Below are positions 35,434-47,121 of a DNA stretch of 64,000 nt, piece after piece. The stretch spans positions 1,798,001 to 1,862,000 of the forward strand of contig JAHREC010000045.1 in NCBI GenBank assembly GCA_020081605.1, given 5' to 3'. Position 1 is the first letter of the stretch. Each line of letters opens with the position of its first letter. Below the pieces are notes generated by a model. The model had not been told where the DNA came from. It made no database searches and worked only from the letters and a program-made list of their open reading frames with translations. This DNA comes from Albifimbria verrucaria (Eukaryota > Ascomycota > Sordariomycetes > Hypocreales > Stachybotryaceae). Both the position numbers and the translations under genes were made by a program.

Positions 35434-37443
35434 ATGGACTTCCATTATCTCAGCCTAGGAGCGCTCTTGGCTAGTTTTACTGTCGTTGTGGCCATTTCGC
35501 CACAAGCGCCGCCTTACGATTGGAAGTCCCTAGAACCAAGCAGAGAGATCAAATGGCAGAGCTGCTACAACAATGAGGTTCAATGCGCGCGGCTCATTTT
35601 ACCGATGGACTGGTTGAGTGTGGAACCAGAGTTGGGCGACACGTCAGAACTTCTTCATCGCACAGATGACGAGGAGAAGAAGAACCGCACTGTAACCGTG
35701 GCAATCATCAAGCTTCCTGCCGTCGTGCCCGACTCAGATCCTTCATTTGCTGGACCTATCTTCACAAACCCTGGGGGTCCAGGTAACTCGGGCATCGAGT
35801 TTCTCCATCGCATGGGCCGCAATCTGCAGCGCAGTGCGGACCAGCTAGGCCGTCGGCACCATGAAATAATCTCATTCGACCCCGAGGCATCGGTGAAAGC
35901 GAGCCCCGGGTCGACTGCTTTCATGGAAATCTGCTGGCACGCCAAGCCATGGAACTGGAGGATCAGGGCACTTGGGGGCTAGATACGGGCCGCAGGTCGC
36001 TGACCTACAGTCTGGCATCGATGGATGCGTACGGTCGTCGCTGTGAAGATGCCGATAAACGATATGGTGCTGATGTGTTACGGTTTGTAGGGACACCAAG
36101 CGTGGCCAGAGACTTGGTGGAGATGGCGGACAAGGTCGAGGAGGAAAGGAGAAAGAGATTGGCCAACGATGATAATTTACACTCCAACCCAGACAGCAAG
36201 GGACGCTCGGAGCTGAAGCGAAGAGACATCTTTAGTGACCCTGTTCGGATTCAGTATATGGGCTTCTCGTATGGCACCGTTCTAGGCCACTACTTGGCCG
36301 CAATATTCCCTCACCGTGTCGGTCGCATCATTCTCGATGGTGTTTGTGACGTTGATGACTATGCCACGGGGCCAGGGTGGCTAGCTAATCTTGACGATAC
36401 AGACGAGTTATTTGACCACTTCCTGAAAGGTTGTCACGAGAAGGGAGTCTCTGTGTGTTCGTTGGCTCGGTCAGACGACAAGAAATGGACGGAGTTACGT
36501 AAGAGAGTGTTTGAGTTTATTGATAACCTGGATACTCGGCCGAGGGTAGCATTGATGCCTGATGGCAACAACATTGTCCTTACTGGCCATGATATCCTCA
36601 AGTTAGCTGGGATGATGCTGTACAAGCCTCTCAACAATTACAAGTCCTTTGCTAGCATGCTCGATGAAGTCATGCGCGGAAACAACACGCTTCTAGCCGA
36701 GACTCTTCGGAAGGGGGCTACATACCTACTCTACAGGAAGGATGTTCAGCTTCAGCCAGGTCAGGCGGCGGTGAAGGGGTTCTGATTGTCCTGGCCCGAA
36801 ACCCGTCCCCATCCCCGACATTCAAGGCATCGAAGGCCTGTATTCAGTGCTTTGTGGTGATGGTGATGATGTTTCAGATCGTGATGTGTCATGGTGGATG
36901 GATTACATTTCTCGGCAAGTTTCTACATCACGTATCCTTGGTGCGTACTGGTCAACCTTGCGCTTTGGCTGCTCAGGCTGGAGAGCTCGAGCCAACTGGT
37001 CCTTCAAAGGCCCCTTCACCACACCGGCCGCAGGCTCTGGCCCAGACGCACCCGCCGCACCTGTGTTATTCCTGTCCAACACTCTTGACCCTGTTACGCC
37101 TTTGGTCAACGCACGCACCATGGCAGCGAAGCATCCCGGTGCGGGTGTGGTTGTGCAGAAGTCTATGGGTCACTGTGCCCTGGCTTCGGCGCCTAGTCGA
37201 TGCACATCAGACATTGTCGCCAGGTATCTCGAGCTCGGCACGGTTCCGGAAGAGGAGGTATTATGTCTTGAAGACTGTGGGCCTTGGGATGAAGACTGTA
37301 GGCTGGATCGTCCGAACGATGCCAGTTTCACAGAAGATGTCAAAGGTATCCTTCGCAAGGTCTCAGAAGGCATGATATCGGAGCCTCACCGGCACAGTTT
37401 TCCCGGTTTGCAGCTTCCAAGACATCCACTTGGTGTTTTGTGA
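35434..37443 (+). CDS. Secreted alpha/beta hydrolase, tripeptidyl aminopeptidase (S33/TAP) type
   Basis: The start at 35434 opens a signal peptide (MDFHYLSLGALLASFTVVVA). The fold is clear: oxyanion region TNPGGPGNSG, nucleophile elbow GFSYGT, and a C-terminal TAP-like domain with the acid in SNTLDPVTP and the histidine in GHCALA. Together these give a Ser-Asp-His triad. Family members are secreted serine exopeptidases or related hydrolases acting on peptides. A frame break near 35880 (inside the conserved FDPRGIGES segment) is repaired by one C added to a run of C. A second break near 36780 changes frame by one in the other direction (two missing bases or one extra). Length, about 660 residues, is on the long side for the family, with an unusual charged insert before GFSYGT. 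Confidence 0.82.
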
Positions 37444-37729
37444 ACATGGAGATTAGGAAACAATGCAGATGCTCCAGCTCTCAGGTCTAGTCATCAGACC
37501 TATGATCATGATTTGCTTTACACTTGCGGTCTTTCCTTGTTAATTTTCTACCTGTTTGACCAAAACCAGCATCGTTCACTGCGCAATCATTCATTTGGAG
37601 CGAGGTCTTTGCATTGGACAATTATTACGAATGAAGTCCTACTTCAGGAGCCAAGCGTATAAAGACAATACATTAGCATTAGTATATTAGGTCCTAGAAT
37701 CGAATGTCCTGCGCGTTGTCCTGTGAGAC

Positions 37730-40700
37730 TTAAGCCCCAACTCCAGCGAGCTATGAGATGTCAGTATGAATCATGTATAGGATTGGCCTTGAGCACTTAC
37801 ACCCTTGGGGTCCCACTGCGCTTTGCTTCCGGCGCCAACGGTGTCCTTGTCGGCTCCGTTATCCACCTTGTCAACAACCTTTTCCAGCTTGTTGACAACC
37901 TTTCCACCTTCTTAAGGGACTTTTCCTTTTCATATCTCTCCTTCTCTTCCTTTGCCAACTGCTTCAGTTGCTGCTTTCTCTGCTTCTTTTCTTCCTTCTT
38001 CCTTATCAACTCCTCTTCCTTCTCCTTTCTCCTTTCCTCCTTCTCTCTTCTTCTTGCCTCCTTCGCTTCCTTTTTCGCTTGTATCCTTTGCTTCTTTTCC
38101 TCCTTCTTCTTCTTCTTGAACTCCTCCTTTATCTTTTTGCCTCTTCCTTCTTTCTCCTTGCTTCCTCCTTCTTCTCTCTTGCTTGCTCCTTCTCCTTCAT
38201 CTGGTCCAGCTGTTCTTTCTTCTTCTTATACTTATCCTTCAACTCGCCAAGTTCTTCTGCTTCCTCCTTCTCCTCCTCCTTTCGCTTGATCTCATCTTCA
38301 ATCTTCTGCTTCTGCTCCTTTACCTTCTTCTGCTCATCTTTCAACTCCTTCTTCGTTGGTGATGCGTCCGATGACTCAGTATCCCTGTCCTTCATGTCAG
38401 CTATGCTCCAACTCATGAATATGACCCCACCAACCGCTCCTCGTCATCATCGTCATCATCGTCCGAGGTGTCTCTCTTCTCGAGTTTCGGGTTGTATGGG
38501 CGCAGTTGGACTGGCACAGTTGCAGCAGGGAGCGCGATGGTCGAGGTAATAGTAATCCTGTGCAAGGTCGACAGTGGGAAGTGCACTGTCCATGTAGTGC
38601 TGTGGCTTTCAAACACTTGGGAGGTGGTTCCTTCAGCAATGGCAGCAGCAGCCTTTACGTAGGGATGTACAGCCGTAGTAGTTGAAGCCTTGGTTGTTTC
38701 GATAACAAGGGTTTCGATGGTTGGGGTAGGTAGACCATTCGTGCCGATTTTGACGCGAATGGTGCATGTCTTAACTTTGCCATCGGAAAGAGTGACAGGT
38801 ATAACACAAGGATTTGGGCCAGGCGCGGAGGTGATTGTCGAAACAGGAGCTGATGTGGAATGGGATGCCCATGTTGTCGTAGTGGTAGTATGGTGCTTCT
38901 TGGTCGTCGAATGAGTGTGGTGGGTTTGAGTGGTGGTTGTCCATGTATGGGGGATGATATCGGTAGTAGAAGTAGTCTTCTTTGTTGTTCCCGGAGCTGT
39001 TGTAGATGAAGTGTAGCCCTGTGACGAGGTATGGCTCTGAGAGCTAGTATGGCTCTGAGAGGTGGTCTTGGATGTGGTTCCCGGAGCTGTGGCAGATGAA
39101 GTGTGGCTCTGAGAGGTAGTGTAGCCCTGAGAGGTAGTGTAGCCCTGAGAGGTAGTGGTCTTCTTGGTAGTTCCCGGAGCCGTTGTAGATGAAGTGTGGC
39201 CCTGTGACGAAGTGTGGCTCTGTGAGGTAGTGGTCTTTGTGGTAGTTCCCGGAGCTGTAGTAGACGAACTGTGGCTATGCCAGGTGATGGTCGTAGTTGT
39301 GGTGCCTGGAGCTGTAGCAGATGAAGTGTGGCTCTGTGAGGTGGTCTTCGTTGTTGTTCCTGGAGCTGTTGTAGATGTATGGCTCTGTGACGAGGTATAG
39401 CTCTGTGACGAACTGTGGCTCTGAGAGGTGGTCTTAGACGTGGTTCCCGGAGCCGTAGCGGATGAAGTGTGGCTCTGTGATGAAGTGTAGCCCTGCGAGC
39501 TAGTATGGCTCTGGGAGGTGGTCTTGGATGTGGTTCCCGTAGCTGTAGTAGACGAACTGTGGCTATACCAAGTGATGGTCGTAGTTGTAGTGCCTGGGGC
39601 TGTAGCGGATGAAGTGTGGCTCTGCGAGCTAGTATGGCTCTGAGACGTAGTCTTGGATGTGGTTCCCGGAGCCGTAGCGGATGAAGTGTGGCTCTGTGAT
39701 GATGTGTAGCTCTGTGACGAAGTGTGGCTCTGAGAGGTGGTCGTAGTTGTGGTTCCTGGAGCTGTAGCAGATGAAGTATGGCTCTGTGACGATGGGTGGG
39801 TCTGGGTGGTAGTCTTTGTGGTAGTACCCGGAGCTGTAGCAGATGAAGTGTGGCTCTGCGAGCTAGTATGGCTCTGAGACGTAGTCTTAGACGTGGTCCC
39901 CGGAGCCGTAGCAGATGAAGTATGGCTCTGTGATGATGGGTGGGTCTGAGTGGTAGTCTTTGTGGTTGTTCCTGGGGCTGTTGTAGACGAACTGTAGCTC
40001 TGCCAGGTGATGGTTGTGGTTGTGGTTCCTGGAACTGTAGCAGAGGATGTGTGACTCTGTGTGGTGGTCTTTGTGGTTGTTCCCGGAGCATTCGTAGACG
40101 TGTGGCTCTGCGATGATGGGTGACTTTGTGTCGTCGTCTTCGTAGTGGTACCCGGAGCTGTAGCAGATGAAGTATGACTCTGCGAGCTACTGTGACTCTG
40201 GGAGGTGGTCTTCGTAGTAGATCCTGGAGCTGTCGTGGATGAACTATAGCTATGCCAGGTGATGGTCGTCTTTGTGGTGGTACCCGGAGCCGTAGCAGAC
40301 GAAGTATGACCCTGTGAGCTAGTATGGCTCTGCGAGGTGGTCTTCGTTGTAGATCCTGGAACTGTCGTAGATGTATGGTGTGATGAGCTGTGGCTCTGTG
40401 ACGAAGTATGGCTCTGTGAGGTAGTGGTCTTCGTTGTTGTTCCAGGAGCTGTTGCAGACGATGCGCTGCTATGCCAGGTGGTGGTCTTAGATGTGGTTCC
40501 CGGAGCCGTTGTAGACGATTTATGGCTCTGCGACGAAGTGTGGCTCTGCGAGGCGGTCGTGCTTGGCGGCGGCTTGTGCGTAGATGTCGTACCTTGAGTT
40601 GATGTGGTGTCAGCTGTGCTAGAGAGCACACATGGGGACAGACTGCGCTGGACTCACCGCCGCCAGTCGTCGTCGAGGTAGTACCCCAAGTGATTGTTAT

Positions 40701-41121
40701 GGTCGTGAAGGGTGTGTGGGTAGACTGAGAGTGGGAGCTTGTCTTGGTGTGGTGGTGGTCAGTATAGGTCACAGTAACAGTAGTAGTGACTGGGGATGGA
40801 CAAGTTGGGTTATGGCTAGGATGCCACCAAGGCGGAGGCCAGGGCCAACCACCATGATTACCACCGGGGTAACCAGATCCATAACCTGGCCAGTTACCGG
40901 GATGGTAAGGCCCCAGCCACCTCCTTGGTAGTAGTCAGAATTCTTCTGGGCCTCAGAGCCGGCTTCTTTGACCTTCGATTCCCTATGGCCGGATATCAAT
41001 GTCACGATATCACGAGTATGGACACATAGTAGACTCACGCCTGGCGGGGAACGACACCAGCACCAGCCTGGCTGAGGAGGCCGGCGGTAACCACGGCCTT
41101 GAGATATGTGTTTCCTCGCAT
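37730..41121 (-). CDS. Secreted mucin-like Ser/Thr-repeat protein with charged helical tail
   Basis: The N-terminus (MRGNTYLKAVVTAGLLSQAGAG) is a signal peptide; an intron follows at residue 34. Next comes a Gly/Pro/Trp/Tyr-rich segment, then about 550 residues of Ser/Thr-rich repeats built from units such as SQSHTSSATAPGTTTKTT. Then comes a smaller region with two cysteines, a KR dibasic site followed by an Asp run, and finally a long Lys/Glu-rich coiled-coil region ending ...WDPKGLAGVGA after one more intron (near 37801). The three main frames are linked by breaks near 38425 and 38130, each repaired by one added base, so I read them as one gene of about 1,000 residues. The repeats would be heavily O-glycosylated at the cell surface. 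No known family was recognised. Confidence 0.65.
38970..40570 (-). repeat. Tandem and interspersed repeats inside the mucin-like gene
   Basis: About 1.6 kb of short degenerate repeats, with units encoding SQSHTSS, ATAPGTT and (T/S)KTT(S/T) in variable order. Longer composite units of about 110-150 bp recur (for example the blocks carrying ITW(H/Y)S(Y/H)SSSTTAPGTT). The frame is open throughout on the minus strand. Such arrays expand and contract easily. Confidence 0.85.
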
Positions 41122-42208
41122 CTTCACCACAATGTCTCTAGGACACGTATAGATGAGATAGGAAGAGGTTTGATGTCGCTCGCTTGACTTGGGTGGTCGA
41201 GCGGCAGGAAAGGATACCTCGCCAAAGTGGCTTGATACTGCCGGTAGCAAGACGCAAAAATAGGAACGAGAGACTGGATGTCCTTCAAGAACAAGGATGG
41301 ACGGGACGAGATGGGACTGGTTCGTGGGCAAACGGGGCTTTTGAGTCTGAAAGGCTCGCAGCAGCCAGCCCATATCGCGCGATTGCTTGGCTGTGGTGCT
41401 TGGTTCACACTTCTTCATGATGTTTGCTAGTCGTTGGGGCTGTGTGCTGGGACCTTGCATCACAGGAGGCTAATGATGCAAGATTCAAAGACTTATCTCC
41501 TTGAGGTCGGTAAGATGATTGGTAACGAAAACATCTCTACTACGTCCCATATTGTGATGGCATCAATTCCGAGTATGTCAAACGTCAGTATATTGGTACT
41601 CCTCGTAAACTCGAGACCAACACTTAATTACTCTAATAAGCATATGAACTTTATCTTGTCATTGGGGATTTAAGCATAGGCCCAGAAGTGCGGTGGTCTA
41701 GCCGTCCCAGAAACTGCATAGAGGCGGTTTATTTTGGTGATGTTCGCACAACCTGTTATAATAAGGCCCGAGGATGCATGTAGTTAATTCTCTCAAGCTG
41801 CAGGGGCCGAGCCAGAGCGGCTGAATTGCATTAGTATGATGACGTGAAGGGGTGGTACTGTGCATATAGGAATTCCTCAACACCAATGAGATACTCAATG
41901 CTTGACGAAGCATGCGTAGAACAAAAGAGAGGGCGTTAGGTTGCATAGTACGCGCACCTGGCTGCATGCAGATGTGAAACCTATCAACAAAGGGGTCGGC
42001 TATCGACGTAGAAGGTAGGAATAGGTGGCGATCTGAACGATGTTGGGTTTGACATTTCATTTGGTAAGTATTGAGCTGGATCCCGCCATGGCAGTCGATG
42101 CAATAGGTGAATCAAGATCCAATGCACTATGGAAACATGTAGTCGCGTAAGGCAAGGTAAGTTGGGAATTGATCTCCAAGGTGCGATAATTTTAGATAAT
42201 TGCTTCAT
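41122..42208. other. Intergenic region
   Basis: Promoter region of the mucin-like gene and 3' flank of the next gene. No gene is supported. Confidence 0.4.
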
Positions 42209-43180
42209 TTAATCGTTCGTCATGCTTGCTAGTTCAGACACTGTCTGAGTATGCAGGGGCATAGGCTCGGAGGGCTCATCGTCGATCAACCTTTGTCTCT
42301 CATCCTGCTCCAGTCTTGCAACCCACATGGCGGAGCCGGCTGTCGTTGTGAGAAGGAAAAAGAAGGACAGGACGGGGATAAGTTCGAGGATCATGGCCAC
42401 GGTTCCAAACCAGACGTACTCCCACGACAACTTGCCAGCGGCCCGTTTGGCCTCCTTCTTGGTCAAGCCTCGTAGCTGAAACCAACGATAGTGAGCAAGC
42501 TTGCCTAACCTTGTTCCTGTGATGATGATGAATGCAGGGGTTCCAACGAATGGGACCAGGTTGAGCGGGAGGAAGACGATGAGCTCAACGATCTGGATTA
42601 TGCTCCATGGGGTGTAGACGGCGGCAGTGGTGGGTTTCCCTAGGCTCTTGACGGCAGTAGGAGCATCAGGATAAAGTATGCGGTGCGGAGCGACAAGGTC
42701 CGTCATCGAAAGCTTGATGAGCGTCGCCTGTGCGAGCAAGGCATGAGTTAGAGATGAAGCTTGAGGGGGTTTATTCGTTGGGGACCTTACATCAAACACA
42801 TCAACACGGCACTCGTCGACAAAGAAGCCCTCGAACAGGCCCTGGATGATGACCAATCCCTCACCCAGCACCAAAACTACGGCGTTGACCCAAGCGCCCC
42901 AGCCTTGAAAGATGGCGAGGAACGCATATTGAGGCAGGAAGGCGAAGGTGAAGAGGATGAGGTAGACGAGCAGGGAGATGAGCGACAGGGGAAGAAGTCT
43001 ACCCATGAACAAGGGCCAAAACTCCGGGTTGCGCAGGAAATACCAGATGCCACGGATGGGATACGAGGCGGCGATGCCAGCGCGCTTCAGGTACATGATG
43101 GGGCGTCCCAAGGTTGGAGGAAGAGACTGCACCTGCCAGCGCGGGCGGTGAGACGCATCGGAGACTCCATTAGAGGGCAT
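42209..43180 (-). CDS. EI24/Rrt8-Lds-type multi-span membrane protein
   Basis: Several hydrophobic segments (for example PLSLISLLVYLILFTFAFLP, AVVLVLGEGLVIIQGLF, IVELIVFLPLNLVPFVGTPA and VAMILELIPVLSFFFLL) with the NLVPFVGTP motif match the EI24/Rrt8/Lds family. Yeast Rrt8, Lds1 and Lds2 localise to lipid droplets and help spore wall assembly. A 63-bp in-frame intron (42728-42790) should be removed, leaving about 302 residues. The ends are hydrophilic. The start at 43180 is the first ATG; the coding frame has no break. Confidence 0.8.
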   Translation of the reverse strand: MPSNGVSDASHRPRWQVQSLPPTLGRPIMYLKRAGIAASYPIRGIWYFLRNPEFWPLFMGRLLPLSLISLLVYLILFTFAFLPQYAFLAIFQGWGAWVNAVVLVLGEGLVIIQGLFEGFFVDECRVDVFDVRSPTNKPPQASSLTHALLAQATLIKLSMTDLVAPHRILYPDAPTAVKSLGKPTTAAVYTPWSIIQIVELIVFLPLNLVPFVGTPAFIIITGTRLGKLAHYRWFQLRGLTKKEAKRAAGKLSWEYVWFGTVAMILELIPVLSFFFLLTTTAGSAMWVARLEQDERQRLIDDEPSEPMPLHTQTVSELASMTND

Positions 43181-43967
43181 TTGGTGGTGGGATAGGTATA
43201 GAGTGTAGGCTAGAAAAATAAAGAAAAGAGTGGTTGGGGAATGAGGCTGACGATGGCTTCGGTGGTGATAACGCGTCCAGTGGTCTGTGGTGTTGCAGTT
43301 TCACCTAAAATCGCCTTACGTCATGCTCGGCTTTCACATGATTTTGCTTTTGCTCCGGTCAGACGAAGCGCATACCAAAAAGGGTAATTGATGAGAGGGT
43401 ATAGGGTAGGTGGGTGAGTGGGAGTAGTGCAAGACGTTAAGCCATCGACACATGACGACTACTATGGTATACTGTACTAGTAATTATTGTTTGAAGTTAT
43501 TGTTCAAATACATGTCTTTTTGAATCTTTTGAGATGAGTGTATTTTGATTGATATCTTATATTGGGTATTTATTTTATCTCTCGAACTGGTTGTCTTACT
43601 TATTCCATGAACTCAGTGGAAGACTATTGTTAGTCACCCAATTTGACTGATGTCATTGAGAAACAACACTTAGACGCTCATCATCTTGATCAATTAAGAC
43701 AATAATATAAAGATTGATGTTTCCAAAATTATTCGCCATTTACATTGACCTGACAACCTTTGTCACTTTCCTAGCTCGTTGAACCCATTCGTGGACAACT
43801 ACTAGAGTCAGATGACTTCACCATCGAGCACCAATGGAATCCCCACGAGCGGGGATAGCCACGCCCTTAACATGTCAATCAATACGAGAGGAGCGAAGGA
43901 ATTATCGTGATGAATTTCTTGACTGATCTTGTTCGCATCTGTCTCTTGTTGCCCTTGTTCAGCGACC
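43181..43967. other. Divergent promoter region
   Basis: AT-rich region between two genes that are transcribed away from each other. No other feature was seen. Confidence 0.45.
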
Positions 43968-44573
43968 ATGATTAAATTTGTACCCCCAAGGGCACTAGCT
44001 AAGCTGATCTCTGCTTCTTCGTCACCAGCCCCTCTCCTTAGACCTCGGTTCACCAGCTTCACTCAACCCATCTGCCATCAAAGCAAAAGAAGTCAGTGGC
44101 TGTCCACTAAGCAACCCGCTGCAATGACTGAGAACCCTCGGATCGTCTGCCAGTGTGAAACAATCTCCTTTCGCGCCTCACGCCCCGAGCCCATCGAGAT
44201 CTACGCTTGCCACTGCCTCGAGTGCCGCAAGCAGTCGTCCTCGGCCTTTGGCGTGTCGGCAATCTTCCCGGCTGAGGGCATGTGGCCGTTGCCGGAACAT
44301 CTGCAGCCGCATCTTGGGAAATGGACGCGCCCGACCGACTCGGGTAACACGCTCGAGTGCTACTTCTGCAAAACGTGTGGCGTGCGGATCTTGCACCGCG
44401 CTATTCTTCCGGACGGCAACCCGAAGCCTACGCTGTCGGTGAAGGGAGGATGTGTTGAGGGCTTGACACTGGATGGAATCAAGCATATCTTTGTCCGTTC
44501 GGCGCTGGTGCCTGTACCGGAGGACAGCGACCCGGGCTCGCCTACGATCAAGCCCGGAATGAAGGTAGATTAG
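43968..44573 (+). CDS. CENP-V/GFA domain protein (zinc-binding, possibly mitochondrial)
   Basis: The domain from about residue 55 has the zinc ligands of the GFA (glutathione-dependent formaldehyde-activating enzyme-like)/CENP-V fold: VCQCE, then CHCLECRKQSSSAF, then CYFCKTCGVRI. Ahead of it the sequence MIKFVPPRALAKLISASSS... is basic and Ser-rich like a mitochondrial presequence. Three in-frame starts exist (43929, 43968, 44124); 44124 would give the bare domain, 43968 the presequence form. Most fungal members have no proven substrate, so formaldehyde detoxification should not be assumed. Intact single exon. Confidence 0.82.
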   Translation: MIKFVPPRALAKLISASSSPAPLLRPRFTSFTQPICHQSKRSQWLSTKQPAAMTENPRIVCQCETISFRASRPEPIEIYACHCLECRKQSSSAFGVSAIFPAEGMWPLPEHLQPHLGKWTRPTDSGNTLECYFCKTCGVRILHRAILPDGNPKPTLSVKGGCVEGLTLDGIKHIFVRSALVPVPEDSDPGSPTIKPGMKVD

Positions 44574-45345
44574 GGGTTTAAGTGAAATACGAATATGTTT
44601 CCCGTTCTGTGACAGACTTGATCGTTCTATTCCTTGATATCTTACGCCGGTTGTCTACGAAAGTCCATACGGAGTGAATATGGGTCTGACGGCGCCGACC
44701 GAGTCTCCACCTGCGCAGGCCGTCTCGCCATATCCCGAGCCGCAGCGCTGCTCCACTCCTCCGGAGCGACAGGCTCTTCGGGATGATCTCGGCTATCTGC
44801 TGCCGATCGGATGTCGAGGTAGATCCGGCTGCTTGAAGACGAGTGGCTATGATTTGTTGACCTGCATGTCCTGAAGATCGGGCCTAGCCGAGTGCCTTGC
44901 GAACATGTCGATCCGAACCTTGACAAACCGCATTGTCCTGTAGCTAATCATGTGAATGCCAAGTCTAATGATATGCCGGATGCGTCACTTGCAGAATAGT
45001 GGTCATGGAATTCAAGGCCGATGCAGGTCTAGGTTCTAGAGACTACAGACTCTGATCAACGTTGCATTGCAGTTAATCTTGCGATGCCGTGTTGTTTTAT
45101 TTGCTAATGCCTTTCCGTACGAACAAGACAAAAAGTTTAGTACATCACGTAATGACAGCATTTAGTTATTAATTTTTATCATTTTTTGTTTTATCTTGCG
45201 CTTGCGTAGAATAGCGGCATAAGGCACAAAGCTTCTCGCAAAACTCCACGTATGGGCACGGGCGTGATGCTTATCACGGCCTGCCTCACATGTGCGCTAG
45301 TAATTTTGAAATCGCAATTAAACTTTCATTTATCTTCGTTAATAT
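44574..45345. other. Intergenic region between convergent genes
   Basis: Holds the 3' ends of two convergent genes and an AT-rich middle part. No gene is supported. Confidence 0.4.
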
Positions 45346-46246
45346 TTACTTCTTGAGCTTAAAATCTACAATCACCGGCCGGTGATCGGATATGTAGATG
45401 CGGTCATCGAACCGCGAGTTGGGCACCGCAAACGACACCCACTCGATGGGCGTCTCGTCCCGCACGAAGATGAAGTCGAGCTCCTCGTCGTCCCACCGGC
45501 TCTCGGTGAAGGCGGTGTAGGTGTTGGTGTTGCCGATGCGCAGGCGCTCGGGCACCTTGTCCCTCACGTTGCCCAGCTTCGACGCCAGCGTCTTGTAGGC
45601 CTTCTCGGTGGGGGCGAGTTGAGGTCGCCGCCCAGGAAGACAGGCACGGGCTTGTCCGCGGGGCGTGGGCGACGGAGAGCTCGTGGGCGAGGTTGACGAG
45701 CAGCTCGGCCGAGTGCTGGCGGGCGCGGCGACCGACGTGGTCGAAGTGGGTGCACATGTAGACAAAGGGTTCACCTGAGCTGCGGTGCTTGAACTTGGCT
45801 ACGGTCACGATGCGCGGCAGCATGGCGTCCCAACCCTTGGAGCCGGGGACATCGGGCGTAGGACTCAGCCAGTAGGTCTTGTTGCCCGTCAACTCCCACG
45901 CTGACGGGCGGAAGTAGATGGTGGAGAACTCGCCGCCCATGGCGCCGTCATCACGGCCAACGCCAACCCAGGCCCAGTCTTCGCCAAGGCCGTAGTGCAG
46001 GTCCTTGACCTGGTGGTGAAGGCCTTCCTGGGTGCAGATGAGGGTATTGGGCCGACCGGCAGCGATGTGGTTCAGCTGGGCGGCCATCAGAGGCTGGCGG
46101 ACGCTCCACGGCTTCTCGTAGCGCTCTCGTTTGGCTGCGTCGTAACGGACGTTGTAGGTGACCAGCCGCATATCGAGGGCGGCCTGGACCAGAGGCAGGG
46201 CGACCGCCAGGAGGGCGCCGAAGGATAGCGAACTGCTGACTCTCAT
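45346..46246 (-). CDS. Secreted endonuclease/exonuclease/phosphatase-family protein
   Basis: A signal peptide (MRVSSSLSFGALLAVALPLVQA) precedes the EEP fold. The order of motifs is RLVTYNVRYD, TQEGLHHQ (metal-binding Glu), YMCTHFDHVGRRAR, FLGGDLNSP, ELDFIF and SDHRPVIVDF. These are the catalytic residues of the Mg-dependent hydrolases related to DNase I. The substrate is uncertain: nucleic acid, phosphoinositide or other phosphodiester. Two frame breaks, near 45660 and 45615, flank FLGGDLNSPP; each is repaired by one base added to a C run. Short C-terminus, about 300 residues as expected. Confidence 0.85.
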
Positions 46247-47121
46247 GGCTGCTGCTGCTGCTGGTGCGGCTGTTGCTTGTGAGGGGAGGAGGGTAACAGA
46301 TTGTTGAAATCAATCCGTCCGTGACTGAGAGAGGGGTAAGCAGGCCTGCGAGGGAGAGGTCGGTGTCCTGTTTTAAGTGAGTGACTGGAGGTCACCGCAT
46401 CATATACCTTACCTACCCATACCCATGCCATCCATGCCCATGCGCTCTGCCTCCTCTGGCACGGCTGGCTCGTCCCACGGGCCACGGGCCACGACGATGG
46501 GTGACCATGGGATAGCTCCCGTGCCGTGGCCCCGAGTTGCTATGCACGACTAGGTCCTCCGTCTTGACATGGTGGTGTTGTCTTGGCGTGTCGGAGCAAA
46601 TGACGCAACACGTGCAATGGCTTCAGACGACAACAGGCCTCGATTGGAACGGCGCCAAGTGGGATGGTCGCACCCAGATAGTACGCGTGATGGATACGCT
46701 GAACCCCATGTGGTAACGGCCGTAAGCCGGGGTGCGTCTGTGTCGGACAGATACCGTGCCACTTACCGTAACAGCCAGCCTTCTCCCTCAATGATCCTAG
46801 CTGGCCTTGATCCTGGAGCTTAGCCCTAGCAGGGCGCTGGGCGCCGGCTGGATTGATAATACGCTTATCGTAGTTCCCCATCGGCCAGGATCCTCTCATG
46901 CACTGTAATCGACTTGCATCCCGCCGTCCTGCGCAGGGGTGTTTAGCCCAGTTGCCTAGGTCAAAGGCGTCTTGGCATAACACGACTTTGACGTCTTGGA
47001 GCTCGATTCGCTATAACAGACATGCTTAAATCCATAACTCCGATGACACGGACGGCACTGCCGGAGCCTGCCGTCGGGAACCCTGCATTGGCTTCTGCAC
47101 AGCCGTCTATTCTAGCTAGAT
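46247..47121. other. Intergenic region
   Basis: No supported gene; overlapping short frames only. Confidence 0.4.

Noticed and set aside
38970..40570. CRISPR-like repeat array
   Set aside because: Repeats are coding, contiguous and degenerate, without unique spacers, in a eukaryotic gene.
39155..40597. Plus-strand valine-rich frames across the repeat array
   Set aside because: They are antisense shadows of the Ser/Thr repeats.
38655..40772. A 705-codon Arg/Pro/Leu-rich frame overlapping the Ser/Thr-repeat frame on the same strand
   Set aside because: Its long openness follows from the repetitive sequence of the real gene; it has no domains and a biased composition.
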